Assembly (NCBI RefSeq): GCF_910596095.1
Contig: NC_056553.1
Coordinates: forward strand, 24,500,725 to 24,564,724
Source of the DNA: Thunnus maccoyii
Lineage: Eukaryota; Chordata; Actinopteri; Scombriformes; Scombridae
DNA: 64,000 nt
Direction of reading: 5' to 3'
The notes beneath the pieces were generated by a model. That model was not told the DNA's origin and made no database searches. It saw only the letters and a program-made list of their open reading frames with translations. The position numbers were made by a program, and so were the translations under genes. Shown piece after piece: positions 33,426-47,102 of the stretch. How positions within the stretch are numbered: the stretch's first letter is position 1; each line of letters begins with the position of its first letter.

Positions 33426-36400
33426 CGTTGTTGTATGTTTTTAGTATGTATCTAAAGTACTCTACTTTGAAAAATAATTTGTAAAATAATACTGGTTTTC
33501 CACAAAAAAAGTTCAGTTATATTGTAGTGGCCTCACAGGCCAGACCGCATATGTCTCACTCTAAGGAACAAAGGGAGTCCTTAAGAGACTCAGTCTCCCA
33601 GAATCCTCCAGGTGCTTCACACCTGGAGTGGGTTGCACCAACTGGTCTTTACCAAGCCTGGTCCTAACTGCTAAGTCAATCTTTGTTAAGACTAGATTTC
33701 AGAATGGACTTTAGTTGGTTGCACTAACCAAACTTAAGCCTACTCTTAACTACGCCCAGTCTTATGTTGTGTTCACAACGAACGCAAAGCAACTTTTTGC
33801 CTTGTGTTACTTGCGCAAGTTTGAGCACAGGAACATTTGTTTATATTCGCATAATTCATTCAAGTTTGGCCACAGGATAATTTGTGTTTATTCGCCCCAA
33901 ACAGCCAGCAAGCAATGGCAGGCACCAACTATTCCCCACCCGAACAATGGGAGCTGGCCAGTGATTGTAGCTCAGCCTGCCTGCTATCATAACAGCTCAG
34001 TCCTCCTGCTAACAGTCATACCGGCACTTATCTGTAAACAGTGAGAGATACATTATCAACTCTTCTCTGTTCGTTCTGCTGTGATAAACTGCATTAACCT
34101 GTCACACAAAACTCCCCCCAAAAATCTGTTTATTTACTGCACTTCCCAGACAACAACTACAGACCTTAAAGCGGTATGAACCCAAAATAAACTTAGATTT
34201 TGCTGTGATTTAATTGCAATAAACGAATCAAAAGGATGGAGTTTTCAGTAGATTTTTAAATTTGGTTCTGAACTACATTTTAACAAAAAATAAACAAACA
34301 AAAAGCAATCATGATAATTACGCTTACAGGTACTGATGATTTCTCAATAATTTACATGTTCTTATCCAAAATCATTATTATATCAACATTTTTTCAATTG
34401 AGACATTTGTATGAGAGTTCATGTATGGAGTTTAAGAGTAACGGTCATGATCCAGCTCACTGTGACTAAACTCTACTTCTGCAGGTTTGAGCTTTAAGAC
34501 CAACTGATGTGACAACAGCTGCAGATAAACTTTAAAACAAATGTGAAGAACTTTTTTGTTTAGCCTCAGTCATTCTGCAGTCAGAGGACGGGTTGGTGCT
34601 GAGCTGCAAAATTACATCCAGTGACCACTAGATGGAAGCAGCAGTCCTTCTACAAGAGATCATGTATTCAAAACAGAGTGGAGGATGTCATTATAATGCT
34701 TAGTGTCAGAGTCAAATATTTGCTAGAACAGAAGAAAGCATTCAGGGACTAGTTATATGTCAAATGTCAGTTTCAACAATTCAACAGCATCAAGTATACA
34801 TTTATGAATTAAAGCATGAAAGTGTGAATCACAGTTACATGACTGTACAGTAAAAACAGACAGTTCAGTGAAAACAGACAATATGGACGTGTGACACACA
34901 GAGGCATTCTTAAAGAAAGAAATGAATATATGAAGATATATGTAATAAAGACAGAATTATTGTAACCCAGCTGTGAACAAATGTTTTAATTTAGCATTTA
35001 AACATAGAGAGGTTTTAAGAGAGTTCACAAATGCAGCGACAATCCAGGAATTTCTCTGTAACCAGTCTGCTCCACAACATGACTAACTGAATCACAAACA
35101 GGAGATACTGAGCGAGCAACACAGTTGTCTAAAAATGTAATTTTTTTCCCATCACTACAAAATCTCAGCCGGACATTCTCTGTAGTTGCCTATTTTCATT
35201 TAGCCCTGCTGAGACATGGACACACTTAAGTGTGTGCAACTTCTCTGAGACACTTAATGTGAGTACAGTATGTACCATGTGTCAGTAGGAGTGATGTTGC
35301 CAGGCAGCCGTGGAATAAAATTGCGCACAGATGCATTCACACACTCAGTGTCATCATGAATCCTTCACTAGGGAAACAGATGCTGGGAGTTAATGTGTAT
35401 AAATGCTTGTCTCTATATAGTGTCACTAATAAAACAGCACTATATGGTGTCAAGTATAGTGTCACTAATTAACCTGACACCAGTTACCCTCCTGTGACAC
35501 GGAGCTTTGTCTTTAGCACACACACACACACACACACACACACCTACAGTGCACAGTGTTTCCTCAGCTGGTCACAGTGGCAGCAGGGTGACAGTGGGCA
35601 TTAGTCAGCTTCTGTCTCCTGACAACACTGCTGTTTCACAGCTACAAAACCTTCAAGACATGAACACAAAAAACATAACTGATGCTTAGATAACCCATAA
35701 TCAATCTATGACTCACCATTTCATCTTTGCAGCACCACTGTGCCAAGCTGATTCAACTATTCTTTCAAGCGCATACAGTGAATATTCAAAACCCCACACT
35801 GCTGACAGTTTACAGAGACGTAGAAGCCTCTATGTGTAGAACGTTTACATGCTTATACTGTAGCTATATCATTCAAATTAGAGCTGCAACTAACAATAAT
35901 TTTCATTATCTATTTATCTGCTGAATATTTTCATTAATAATAGCTTTGTCTATAAAATTGTGAGAAAATAGTGGAAATGTTATAATTTCACAGACTCAAA
36001 GATCTAATATTTTCTGACCAACAGTCCAGTCAGGAAGGTTGTATGATAAATGAGTTGGTCTAATGAGGGTGCACATTGACAAAATAACATTATATCCATT
36101 AAAGTTGGGTTCAGTTACATTGAATAGTGGATTATGGCTGATGTGAGGCGTCCATGTTTGTTTGGTGTTTGTGTACCAAACATTATGAGACAAATCTTTG
36201 AGTCATCCGGTCATAATCATACCTTACTAAATTGACAAACTCACTGTATGGATAGGTTGCTCTTCAGTTTTGCAGTTTTCTTTCATGGTTTAGACTGATA
36301 CAACAGTTGAATTCTGGCAGTGCAAACCTGCTCGACCGCAGTTGTAATGTTTCTAGGGAGGCCGGAATGGAACAGCAGCAGCACACTGAATTACTGAACC

Positions 36401-37025
36401 ACAACACAATATCCACAGAGATAAACAGGCAGCCTTGGAGAAAGAAAGTGAGAGTCGAAATAATAATACAAAACTAAGATTGAATCAGCTTGACTACAGG
36501 ACAAGCTGAAAACACAGACAACCAACAGATGAGCTTTGAAGACCATCAATCTTCCATCAACAGGTGAGGAACGGCAGGAGAGAATCTGAGAGGACGGAGC
36601 ACAAACAAGTCAACACGCTGGGTAAGAAAACAAATGTCTACCTCGATGGACACACAGCAGCGTTAGTGTAATTCAATTCGGTCAATTTGTAGTTTAATTT
36701 GTATTTGTGAATTTTATCATTTAATAATTCTGTTGAGTATTTGTCCATTTTATCTTATCGAGCTATTTTTATTTACCTTTTTTTTTTTTAAATACTTCCT
36801 GTGGACATGATCTTGCTGCACCTCGCCTCTACTGTACCTCCTGAGGGGCCAGATGTGCAGGACAGACCAGAAGGCAATTCATGTGTATTATCTTGGGTAC
36901 ATCTCAAGTCTCTTATATGTCAATCTTTGCTTTAACTGGAAGTTCTGGTCCATCATTTTGAAGGCCATCTCAAATTGGATGTTTACCAAACTCTGCTCAG
37001 GTTAAAAGCATGCAAAAACACTGGT
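33426..37025. other. No gene recognised
   Basis: AT-rich intergenic sequence. A GGTTGCACCAACTGGTCTT-type segment near 33,630-33,740 resembles a MITE end but its partner was not found. A (CA)n run lies at 35,518-35,542. Confidence 0.5.
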
Positions 37026-37029
37026 GCAG

Positions 37030-38015
37030 ATCATCTTGACTCATGTCTTCTTCATCACCTTCATCTGTCCACATTTAGCACATGTCTCCAGTCTCAACAA
37101 CTACAGTCCACTATCTAAACTTCCTTTCTTAGCAAAAATCCTAGAATCATTACGCACCTTTATTGATTCATTAAACTTACTACAGCCACAACAGTCTGGT
37201 TTTCACCTGGTCACAGCACAGTTACAGCTACAGTTTCAGTCATTGAGAACATTGTGTCCTCCCTGGATAAAAAAAACTATTTTGTACTGCTCAAAAGCAT
37301 TTGATACCATCAATCATAAAGTCATATTCCATAAACTACAGTCTATAGGTTTAGATGAAGCCATTCTTAATTGGTTCCACTCTCAACTCAGACTGTTGTT
37401 GCTGATGGTAGTCAGTTAAGCCCTCTCACATCAGAACACAAGGGTTGCTACAGGGCATGGTCCTTTGCTGTTTACGTTATATATAAATAACATAATTCTA
37501 TCTAATCAATAATTCAATGTCTGTTTTTTTTGCAGATGATACCCAGACTCGTCTTCAGTCTGCCTTTGATGCTTTCCAATTATCTCCTCTTAATCACAGA
37601 CTAGCTTTAAATGCAGAAGAGACCAAGTACATGGCGTTCTCCTCTTCCACCAGTGTCTCTATCCTGCCGTTACAACTTTAGATGGCATGTATATTACTCT
37701 TGCTGAGTCATACAAATACTTAGGAATTTGGCTTGACAGCAGACTATCGTTCAAGATTCAAAAAGATTTAAAAATCAAACTAGGCTTCTTGTATAGAATC
37801 AAAGAATGTATGTCTTCTAACTGTTAGACTATTGTGCAGTCAACCTTCATGTCTGTCCTTGACTATGGAAATATTCTGTATTGTCACGTTGCCCCATCTG
37901 CACTTCAGCAGTTAAACCTTGTGTATTATAGTGCATTATGCTTTATCGCAAATGACAAATTTTGTATTCATTATTGTTCTCTGTATCACAAGGTTGCTTG
38001 GACTTTCTTATGGTA
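37030..38015 (+). mobile_element. LINE reverse-transcriptase remnant (L2/Jockey-like)
   Basis: Plus-strand pieces: NNYSPLSKLPFLAKILE (RT entry motif, usually RPISNLPFLSKILE), QSGFHL, SKAFDTINHKVIFHKLQSIG (the AFDTxDH block with catalytic Asp), FADDTQT (the ADD block, about 37,535), YKYLGIWLDSRLSFK (about 37,710) and SVLDYGNILYCH followed by YYSALCFI (about 37,850-37,950). The order is that of a non-LTR RT with its C-terminal region. Frameshifts and stops separate the pieces. The endonuclease region was not seen. Confidence 0.75.
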
Positions 38016-38344
38016 AATGGTAAATGGACTACATTTATACAGAGCCTATTTAGTCAGTTCAATTCAATTCATTTCATTTCAATTCAGTTCAATTCAATTC
38101 AATAAGCTTTATTAGCATGACTGTCAGATTAAGAATACTGCTAAAGCGTCAAGGATAATACGGGGATAATAGGATAAGCTTATCATTAAATAAAATAAAA
38201 TCAATGAATAATTAAAAAGAACACGAAAATGTGTGGGGGCATGTGTGTATGCATGCTTCTTTGTGTGTGTTTGTGAAAGATTGTTAGATGAATGAAGATT
38301 GGGCCAATCTAACTTTATAAGTAGTCATTAGACCACTGTGGTTG

Positions 38345-38380
<36 letters not shown>

Positions 38381-38552
38381 TGTTTCAGCGTCTCTGTCCT
38401 GATGCCGTCAGCTCCACCTCCTCCAACCACTCAAAGCGCTTTACACTACATGCCAACATTCATCCATTCAAACACACATTCATGGCACACACACACTGAT
38501 GGCAGAGGCTGCCGTGCAAGGTGCCAACCTGCTCATCAGAAGCTCTAATGCT

Positions 38553-38595
<43 letters not shown>

Positions 38596-38720
38596 ACACT
38601 GATGGCACAGCCTTCAGGAGCCATTTTGGGTTCAGTATCTTGCCCAAGGACACTTCAACATGCGGACTGGAGGAGCCGGAGATCAAACCACCGATCTTCT
38701 GATTAGTAGACGACCTGCTC
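38012..38720. repeat. Dispersed fish repeat with embedded insertions and microsatellites
   Basis: Starts GGTAAATGGTAAATGGACTACA and resumes at about 38,430 with AAAGCGCTTTACACTACATG, then GGTGCCAACCTGCTCA, (CA)n at 38,559-38,588, CAGTATCTTGCCCAAGGACA and GATCTTCTGATTAGTAGACG. This text is very frequent in fish genomes. An interruption at 38,050-38,345 contains TTCAATTCAA repeats and AAGCTTTATTAGCATGAC, another common repeat, plus (TG)n at 38,347-38,379. Confidence 0.65.
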
Positions 38721-39173
38721 AAGAAGACAATAACCATCTCATGATACATGATGTTGTACACTGTTAAAATAATTCATGAAAATCTGCCAGTGTGATGCAT
38801 CAACAAAAGAAAGTTGAAAGAAAAAAAAAAAGGAAGTTAGGTGTAGATTTTTGTTATCAGTTACTGATTGGACGCTGCTGCTGATCAGACTGATCTGATG
38901 CATCACAACATCACTGAGTGGAGACAAATTACAGATTAAACTCAAGTGTATCACTCCCAAGTTTTATATTTTATAACCATGAATGAACTTTCTTCATTTA
39001 TTAGGAAGTTTCTTCTTTTCATGTTATTTGTTCCATTAACTTTTATTATGGATACAGTTAAATTCAGGGAATCTGTCTGTCAGTGAGAAACACTTTTTGA
39101 ACACATTTATATTTGACATCATTTATCATCATTTCTATTCAGTCATGTGAGGCTGAAAGTTCCTGAGCATCAG

Positions 39174-39781
39174 ATTTGATATGAGTTACATCATTCAATT
39201 TTCCCTGAAACATTTAGCTTAATGAATAATTTCCAATGTTCTAAAGACACTCTAATCATATTCTGGGTTATTAAATAATGAATTTACAATCAGAATATCA
39301 ATAAATACAGACACAAATAATGAATAAATAATATAAACACACTCTGCCAGTAGAAATGGTTCCTGTGCCTCTGAGCAGGACACAGTACACAGTATAAATA
39401 CAGAATGCAGGTTTTTATTCATGTGCAGGTGTTTGTTGAACAGGTAACAGGCTGCAGAGAGAAACAGCTGCTGGCAGTGATAACTGTGAGCCTTTATTAG
39501 TATTAGCACAGTGCACATCACTCCATCAGAAGTCTGTACAGCTGTTAAAGCCGACTGACAGCTGATCCAGCTGTGATCAGCTGCCGCCGTCATCAGAAAC
39601 ACGTGTCACTTCACAGGACGCTTCAGAGGAGAGGACGTCTCATTTCTCTAAAAATGTATTTCCTCGTTTCCTCTCTCTTTGCGTGGTTTCCTTACGCCTC
39701 TCCTTGCATCTTCGGTGGGAGGGACTTAGACACAAAGAAAAGACACATGTGAGGGAAATGTGGATGCAATTAAGAGACTTG
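39174..39781. repeat. Unidentified duplicated sequence, copy A
   Basis: Aligned by eye with 46,248-46,763 in the same orientation over most of its length. The shared core reads AACAGGTAACAGGCTGCAGAG, AGCCGACTGACAGCTGATCC and GCTTCAGAGGAGAGGACGTC. Copy A has about 90 extra bases (about 39,336-39,425). Read on the minus strand it carries AATAAA (complement at 39,493-39,498) and a frame with ADHSWISCQSALTAV, so it could derive from the 3' end of a transcript. I do not recognise the family. Confidence 0.6.
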
Positions 39782-40697
39782 CATTAGCATGTGTTCAGAC
39801 ATTCACCTGGTTTTACTCACCTGAGCTCGATGGCAGGACTTGATGCTATGCAGAAACAGAAAACAGTAGGGAGACTGAGCTGCTATTATTAATGTTGATA
39901 TTGTTTGACATTGATATGATTATTCATCTGTTGATCTTTCATTATTCAATTGATATTTCCATTTTGCTTTTAGTTGACTTTGCAGCAGAACCACTTCTGT
40001 CTGTAACACTGTTACAACACTTTGAGTCAGATATCATTGGTCATTGCTTTCAGTTACACGCACAATATATTCCTGCTTTGTACCATAACTTCACAACATT
40101 CTGATTCTGAACTCTGATTGGCTGGAGGAGTGTAATATTTTAGATTGCTGCACATCTCTGATGTATCAGCCTCATCAGCATTGTTTCATCAGATTGAAGT
40201 TCTGACCTGATGATGATGGTAGATGAAATTCAGGAAAGTGATAATTATCCTCAGGGGGACATGAAAGTTTGCGATCCATCCAATAGTTGTTGAGACGTTT
40301 TCCTCAAAACTACAATGTCAGCATTCTGTGGAGTAATGCACTCCACATGCTGTAGCCCTTGCATCATGTGATATGTTTTAATAATCACATGGCTTGAGGA
40401 TGAGCCCCGTACATAAATAATATGTGTGAGGGAGCTTAGCCAGATTGTCAAGGAAGGCGATAAGAGGCAGAGACTTGTTTAGTGACTAAAAAAGGTGATT
40501 TATTCTGAACAGTGTAACCAAAATCTAGTGTTTAAAAAAAAAAAGAAATGAAAACAATGAATCAAACTTAACTGGTTTTACTGAGGATAACTCAACACAA
40601 CTTATTAAGCCAGGCAAACTTAGGCATGCTCACGTGCACACAACTACACAGACATCCTGTCTTTTCTTTCTGCCCTCTCAGAGCAACAACTCTCCTC
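39782..40697. other. No gene recognised
   Basis: Intergenic. A segment near 40,245-40,320 (GATCCATCCAATAGTTGTTGA) is a fish repeat phrase I recognise, but I cannot define its limits. Confidence 0.5.
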
Positions 40698-40701
40698 TTA
40701 A

Positions 40702-41080
40702 AGGACCAGTGTGTAAAATTTAGTGGCATCTAGCAGAACAGACTTTGTAGAAATGGAATATAATATTCATAAGTATGCTTTAATTAGTGTATAATCAATG
40801 AAAGAATTGTTGTGTTTTCATTACTTTAGAATAGGCCCTTTATATCTACATAGGGAGAGGGAGTGGGTGCTCTTCTGCCATGTTGCACCGCCATGTTTCT
40901 ACAGTAGCCCAGAAGAGACAAACCAAACTCTGGTTCTAGAGAGGGCCTTTTGCATTTTTCTTGAGTTTCGCGGCCATTGTAGGTTCTCTTACACGCTTGG
41001 AAAGAAGGGAGAGGTGTATTCATTTGGTTGCAATCTACAAACTCACCACTAGATGCCACTAAATCCTACACACTGGTCCT
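40702..41080. mobile_element. 379-bp MITE with TTAA flanks
   Basis: The ends are inverted: AGGACCAGTGTGTAAAATTT at the left and the complement of AAATCCTACACACTGGTCCT at the right, extending inward through TAGTGGCATCTAG with one or two mismatches. TTAA flanks both sides (40,698-40,701 and 41,081-41,084), as in piggyBac-type target duplication; TA plus a longer inverted repeat is an alternative reading. It encodes nothing of its own. Confidence 0.8.
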
Positions 41081-41084
41081 TTAA

Positions 41085-44000
41085 ATAGGCCCTCTGATCT
41101 GTCCAGATCCATATTTCTCACAGGGGTGTTCATGTACTTATATGACAATATCACTTGTATCAGTTAACATTGTTTACACACACACAGTTGCTCATTTTAC
41201 AGTGTTGGGTGAATTTTCTAAATTTCTTTTCTAAATTCTTTTCTAAATTTTTTTTTTTTTTTAAACAAGTACCTCACACTGTACTCCATATAGCGAGGTG
41301 TCTATGTGAGCAGGTATCTATGTTGCTCCATTCAACTTCCATGCACAAAAGAACAAGTGAACTAGAAATGACCAATTAGGGACCCATGGCAACCAAGGGG
41401 CCCCAAATGAGCAAGTTAAATAGATGAAATTGGTTTTTGCCCCCCTTGTTATTGAGGGTACTCACATCTGCAATAACATAGTTTTGGTTTAACATGTTTA
41501 TATGGTGAATGTTTTAACAAACAATACTCTTTTTATACCTCTAGAAGACATGAAAAACATTACCATTCATTTGTAGTCATATTTGTGCCCACCTGATGAA
41601 TGTAAATCCCATATTCACTGTCCTTTAGTCTTGTAGCTCCGTTTGGTCTCCACCGGCTCCTAAGAAAAATGTCTGGCTCTTTTGGTGTTAAATATTCCAC
41701 TGTGTACACCAGCTAGTTGCTCAAATGTCTAGTGTAGTGGAAACAGCACATTAGCACAGCAGTAGCAGCATCCACCCTTTTCTAGACTCTTTGATTGTCC
41801 TCAAACCAGACAACAGTTGGTGCACATATTGACTTCTATGTGCCCCCTTGTCTCACATTCCAACATTCACATACATCTATGTTAGCAAAATGGCAATTTA
41901 GGCCAGAAGCCATTGCTCTTTAAATCTGAGAGATTGACCAAAAATCTGCCAACAAACAGCCAAATGGATCCAGATATGCAGCATTTCTGTTAGAGTATTA
42001 AGTGTTTTAAGAGGTTTAAAAAATCATTTTAATAACATGAAGTAATTTTCATCCAAACATTTCATGTATTCACTTGGTTGAACTGATATTGCTGTCAAAT
42101 AATATGCCTGTTTGTGTCTGCATGTTACTGATAAGGGAATTGTTTGCTGAGATGGTTTTAGTCTTCTCCTATGAAGCATAATGGGAAAGAGGGCTGATTA
42201 GATGTGGCTATGCTGCAGCCACTTGTTATTTGGCAAAGAGATTGTATTGCATGAGAATCAGCGGTAGTGCTAATAAGAAAAATCTTCAAGGGAGATACAC
42301 AGACACAGAGACACTCTCACTGTTCAATCTCTCATTTGTTCCTTTGTCAGTGGTGCCCCCAGACAAATGAACCCTGATGTGGTAATTACAGGGTATCAGA
42401 TGATGTAAACACTCCAGTCCCTGTAGCAGAGATTTGCAGCACAATTCAGGATCATTAGTCAGCTTTTTCACTGCGTAATTCTGTGGGTTACATTACCATT
42501 GTAAAGAATCAACTGCAGAGTACTGGTCTAGTATAGGACAGGGAAATCAAGAAAAGGAAATAAAGTAAAATACAATGCAAGTTGTTATATGTATTTTCTT
42601 TTGCATTTACTGTGTCATAATTAAAAGGAAACATATGTCTAAAAGAAAATTGTCCAGGTTTTTGTCTTTATTAACTGAATTAATTGTTTTTCATTGGCAC
42701 ATGAATTTTCCGTGACACATTAAAATCAAATCACAGCACAGAAAACAAAGTGAAAAGGTTTATTGCATTTTAGTGTTGTCCAGCAGAGGGCAGTGTAAAC
42801 CTGCCAACACTGCATGCATTACACAACATTTTAATGCATGGAAATTCATGTCACAATGAAAAACGATTTGTTTAGTTATTAAAGACAAAACTGTCACAAT
42901 ATTTTTTTGCCATTTAATTATGATGCTGTAAATCATATAAAAAGGAAAAATGTGTGTATGTACATATGTATATGTACACTGTATTGTATATTGTATATTC
43001 TTTAATTGAGTTGATTGCATTCATTTTTTTTTAGTCATTATAAGTCTTCCATAGAAAGGTAACAAAAATACACATAAAACAAAATACACAGATAAAAGCA
43101 TAAAGAGAGTACACTCTCCATGTCAAATTAAACTGAACAGGTTCCTCCATAATCCCCATTAATGACCATCTGATTTATGATGCTGGTATGAACAGAGGCA
43201 ACAACAGGAGACTGAAGGATGAATGTGGCCTTGAAGACGATTTTGTCACTTGAGATGATTTGGGCTCTTTGTCATATCAGTCACATTAATGATTGATCTA
43301 TATCTTTCAGTTCATTGTTGCCAGGTGATTGAGAAACAGAGAACATAAATAACTGCTGATAACAACAAAACTGTCCTTTATTAACTTTGAAAACTGTATA
43401 TGTATTGTGATACGTTATGTGTGTTTGGGTATGGTTACTGTTATTACAAGTTTTGTAGATTTGATGGATATAATTTTAAGAATATTTATTTATACATATA
43501 TAAGTACAAAGTATTGAGTAATCATTCAAAAATATCTGTGTGAATGATGCCCCCTGGGGGTAAATGCTCACCTAACACCTAAGGAGCTTTTTACACAGAA
43601 ATGCACATACACACATGATCATTTGTCCTGTTGACTGGTTGTAGAATGTAAAATTGTTTTTATCTAATATGAGCCTGTCAAAGGGCAGATTCCAAGGTAG
43701 CTAGGACTTATGAATGCAAGAAAGCTGATGTGCTGCAGGAACTCTTGTTGAGAGCGTGACGGACAATAATTGATAACCCTCATTCCTGAAGTATTTAAGT
43801 TTAGTTTCTACTGTTTATAGGACCTGAACTCCATTTATTCAAGTAAATGTTGCTCACCGTGTGCAAACGTTTTCTAGGATTCTGTGTTTTTAGTCTGTAG
43901 AGCGTAAGCATTAGAATCATAGAAAATAATTAACAGCTGTTTTTGTGTCATAACTGTTTATATTTATTGGGCCAGTGTGTCATGTGACCCACAATTCTTC

Positions 44001-46247
44001 CTGTAAGCCAAAATCGCCTCACAGCCAGGCACTATTTCTGAGGGGTTGGGTAGTACATTCAGACAGCATGTTTCCTGCTCTCTTTGATTACACCGACCAA
44101 TCAGAGAGCCGGTGCTGCAGATTGTGCTGTGTCTCCTGTCAGCACCTGTCCCAGCTGTCTCCTCTGTCTCAACTGCTTGGCTCGGCACAGGTGCTGTCCA
44201 TGGTGCTGAATCTGAAACACCCCAACAGAGTGCCAAAACTGACATATGAAGCCCTTCAGAAATCCACATTGCACAAAGGAGAAAGACTGAATCACAGGAA
44301 AAAGAAGAGCAGGAAAGCATGGACAGAGGAAAAAAAAATACAGAAACCTTAACAACAAACGATGAACGCCAATACAAACCATTACCAAAGCAGACAGACT
44401 CCAAGTGCTGCCATACAAAGACTGTAATGGCAGAGAGAGAGATGGACAGAGCTGAAAGTATCCAAGGCATGACAACATATTTTTAATGTATAAGTGTCCA
44501 ATCTATCATTGCTTGGTAAAACTAAATACAGCTGACTGAGAAACCGTGTTTGTTTTGATCAGCAGATGAGCCTGGTACTATTTTATTTTAATATTTTTAG
44601 CAAGGTTATTTCATTGCTGGTTTTGGTCTTGCTGGTGCAGGAGTCATGGTTGATGAGAGTGTTGAGACCAAAATTATTCAGTGTATGTGCCATAAAATTA
44701 CAACAATAATCTAAAAAAGAGGTTAATTAGCATTGTATAGCTGCAGTGTTGGATGATAATTGTCTATTTGTCACACCCCTGTAGCATTAAGTGTAATTAT
44801 TTCATTTAATGTTAAAATAAATGATTAATTAATCCATATTTTTTTCTCTATATATTTTTTAATTCCATCTATTTATTTTCTTGACAGCTTTTGTAGCATT
44901 ACTATATTTGAATTTTGAAAATGGTTATTTATAGGCCAGTACCATTTTCAATTGTTGATAACATCATCTGGCATTCCCATATAAAATTCAAATATGTGTA
45001 GGCAGACAAACACAAGGGAACTGGTGCTCATACATGTAAGTTAAATGCAGAGGAGAGGAACTGAGATTTTCCATTTGTGTGCAGAAAATGTCCATTAGCT
45101 GTTCAAAACTGTGTTCATACATGACCAAACAGCAGCAGAGACAGTGTGAGGATTGGCTGAGTGGTGGAGGAACAACACACGGAGGGAGGAATAATTTTCA
45201 CCAGATGTATGGTTTATTTGCTATTTTTACCAGGCAAAAACAAAGCAGTTCATGTTGTGTGGCCAGGTTGAGGAACAAACAAAACAAAAAAAACATTAAA
45301 CTTGTCAATAGAAGGAAGCTCAGCAATCAACAAAAGAAAAAGACCTTGGCTAGACACATGCACATGCTGCCTCTTGCCATTTTTAAAAAAATGTGTAGTT
45401 GTTTAACAGTTTAATATTACTGTACATATCAATACTAAGTCTACCTAGTCAAAGCACAGAGAATAAACCCAGGTAGTGTTTGCCATTTCCATGCAAATAC
45501 CAAAAATGTGTAGGCTCAGATGAAGACAGGAGCTGGTGCCAGCACGTTAAATGAGGAAGAGAGCTGAAGGTTTTCCTGATTTTGCAGAAAATGTCCAACA
45601 GCTGCCCAAAACACTTTTGTATCTGAGTGAACAAGAGACAGAGTGGTGGGTCTTCCAATGTGCAAATGTCTTTAGTATTTACAGCTTATTTACTGTTAAG
45701 TGGCTTCCTCTCAAAGAACATAAGATTAAAAATGTAGACTATTTCATGTATAACTTTTTGGAGAATACCTGTGTAAGTGTAAACTGACTGGAGCTATGAC
45801 TACTCAGCACTTGTTTAGCCTTTACACTCTGTGTATTCTGCAGTACAAACCCTAGCTGACAACATGGATAACTTTCCTCCTGGAAAACAACAAAGTATCA
45901 TTTTTATGCTGTCTATAAAAATACTGTTCCCACCTGTTCTGAGAGGTGGCATATTTGAAATGGAAATGATCAAATTCTTTTACTTACATTTCTGAAACTA
46001 CTATTTTTAGTAGCTAAGTTTGTTTAGCTAGTTTATTCTACAAGTGCAGTGTTTTCGGCCTGGGAGAAACGGAATGTATGTGAGTACTGAGAAATGACAA
46101 TAAGTAATCTTTAATTTTTAAAATGTCATAGGGTACTATATCACAGTGATGACATTTAAAGATAAACAAGATAAAATAAAAATATAAGAACATAATAACA
46201 AATACAGTTATATAATATCAGTACTTATAAGTCTGATCGTCGTCGGG
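41085..46247. other. No gene recognised
   Basis: AT-rich intergenic sequence. Overlapping open frames on both strands at 43,964-44,478 lack any recognised domain or splice context. Confidence 0.55.
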
Positions 46248-46763
46248 TTTGATATGAGTGATATCATCTCAATTTGCCCTGAAACATTTAGCCAAATACA
46301 TATTTTCCAGTGTTCAGAAGACACCCTGATCATATTCTGAGTTATTGAATGATGAATTCACTATCAGGATTATCAAAAAATACAGATGCAAATAATCAAT
46401 AAATAATATAAACGTGTTTGTTAAACAGGTAACAGGCTGCAGAGAGGAAACAGCTGCTCTAGCGGTGATAACTGTGAACCTTTATTAGTGTTAGCACAGT
46501 GCACATGTGTACAGACATAAACTCCATCAGAAGTTTCTACAGCTGTTAAAGCCGACTGACAGCTGATCCAGCTGTGATCAGCTGTCGCCGTCATCAGAAA
46601 CGGACGTCGCTTCACGTGACGCTTCAGAGGAGAGGACGTCTCATGTCTCTTAAAACAAATGTCCTCGTTTCCTCTCTCCTCGCTTGGTTTCCTTGCGTCT
46701 CTCCTTGCATCCACGGTGGGAGGAACTAAGTGAGGGAAACGTGGATTCAATTTAAGAGACTTG
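46248..46763. repeat. Unidentified duplicated sequence, copy B
   Basis: Second copy of 39,174-39,781, lacking about 90 bases of it. The minus strand carries AATAAA (complement at 46,481-46,486) and a frame that keeps the ADHSWISCQSALTAV peptide of copy A. It ends only about 25 bases before the G-rich tract upstream of the candidate first exon at 47,103. Confidence 0.6.
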
Positions 46764-46786
46764 GGATGCACCCCCTGTGTGTGTGC

Positions 46787-46791
46787 GGGGT

Positions 46792-46825
<34 letters not shown>

Positions 46826-46850
46826 TGGGGGGCTGGGAAAGGGGCGTGGA
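46787..46850. promoter_or_regulatory. G-rich tract and GC/KLF-box-like motif, candidate promoter
   Basis: Repeated GGGGT units followed by GGT repeats and GGGGGG, then GGGGCGTGG at 46,841-46,849, a core matching Sp/KLF sites. The tract has enough G-runs to form a G-quadruplex. It lies about 250-300 bases upstream of a good start codon with splice donor. Promoter activity is inferred from position and composition only. Confidence 0.4.
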
Positions 46851-47102
46851 ATAAGCCCACATCACAGGCTAATGCAGCTTCCCACCATGCCATTAATCTC
46901 CGTCTGTGAACCGTCTGACCGTCAGCCAGGTTGCCTTCATCACCCGAAGGACTCCGCGTCGGACCGGCTGGATCTCATCTCTGGTTGTCTGCAGTAACGG
47001 GATGAAACCGACACAGTGATAAAAGGAGCATCTCCTCCACGTCCTCCTTTTTTTTTTACCTCCAGAAGCGGAGCTCGGCTTTCACTCTCCTCCGGCGGAG
47101 AT

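Noticed and set aside
38559..38588. Regular short repeats considered as a CRISPR-like array
   Set aside because: Simple CA dinucleotides in a vertebrate genome; no spacer structure anywhere in the window.
43964..44478. Overlapping open frames on opposite strands (168 and 125 codons)
   Set aside because: No recognised domain, splice sites or second copy. A retrocopy or chance frame cannot be separated from a gene by eye.
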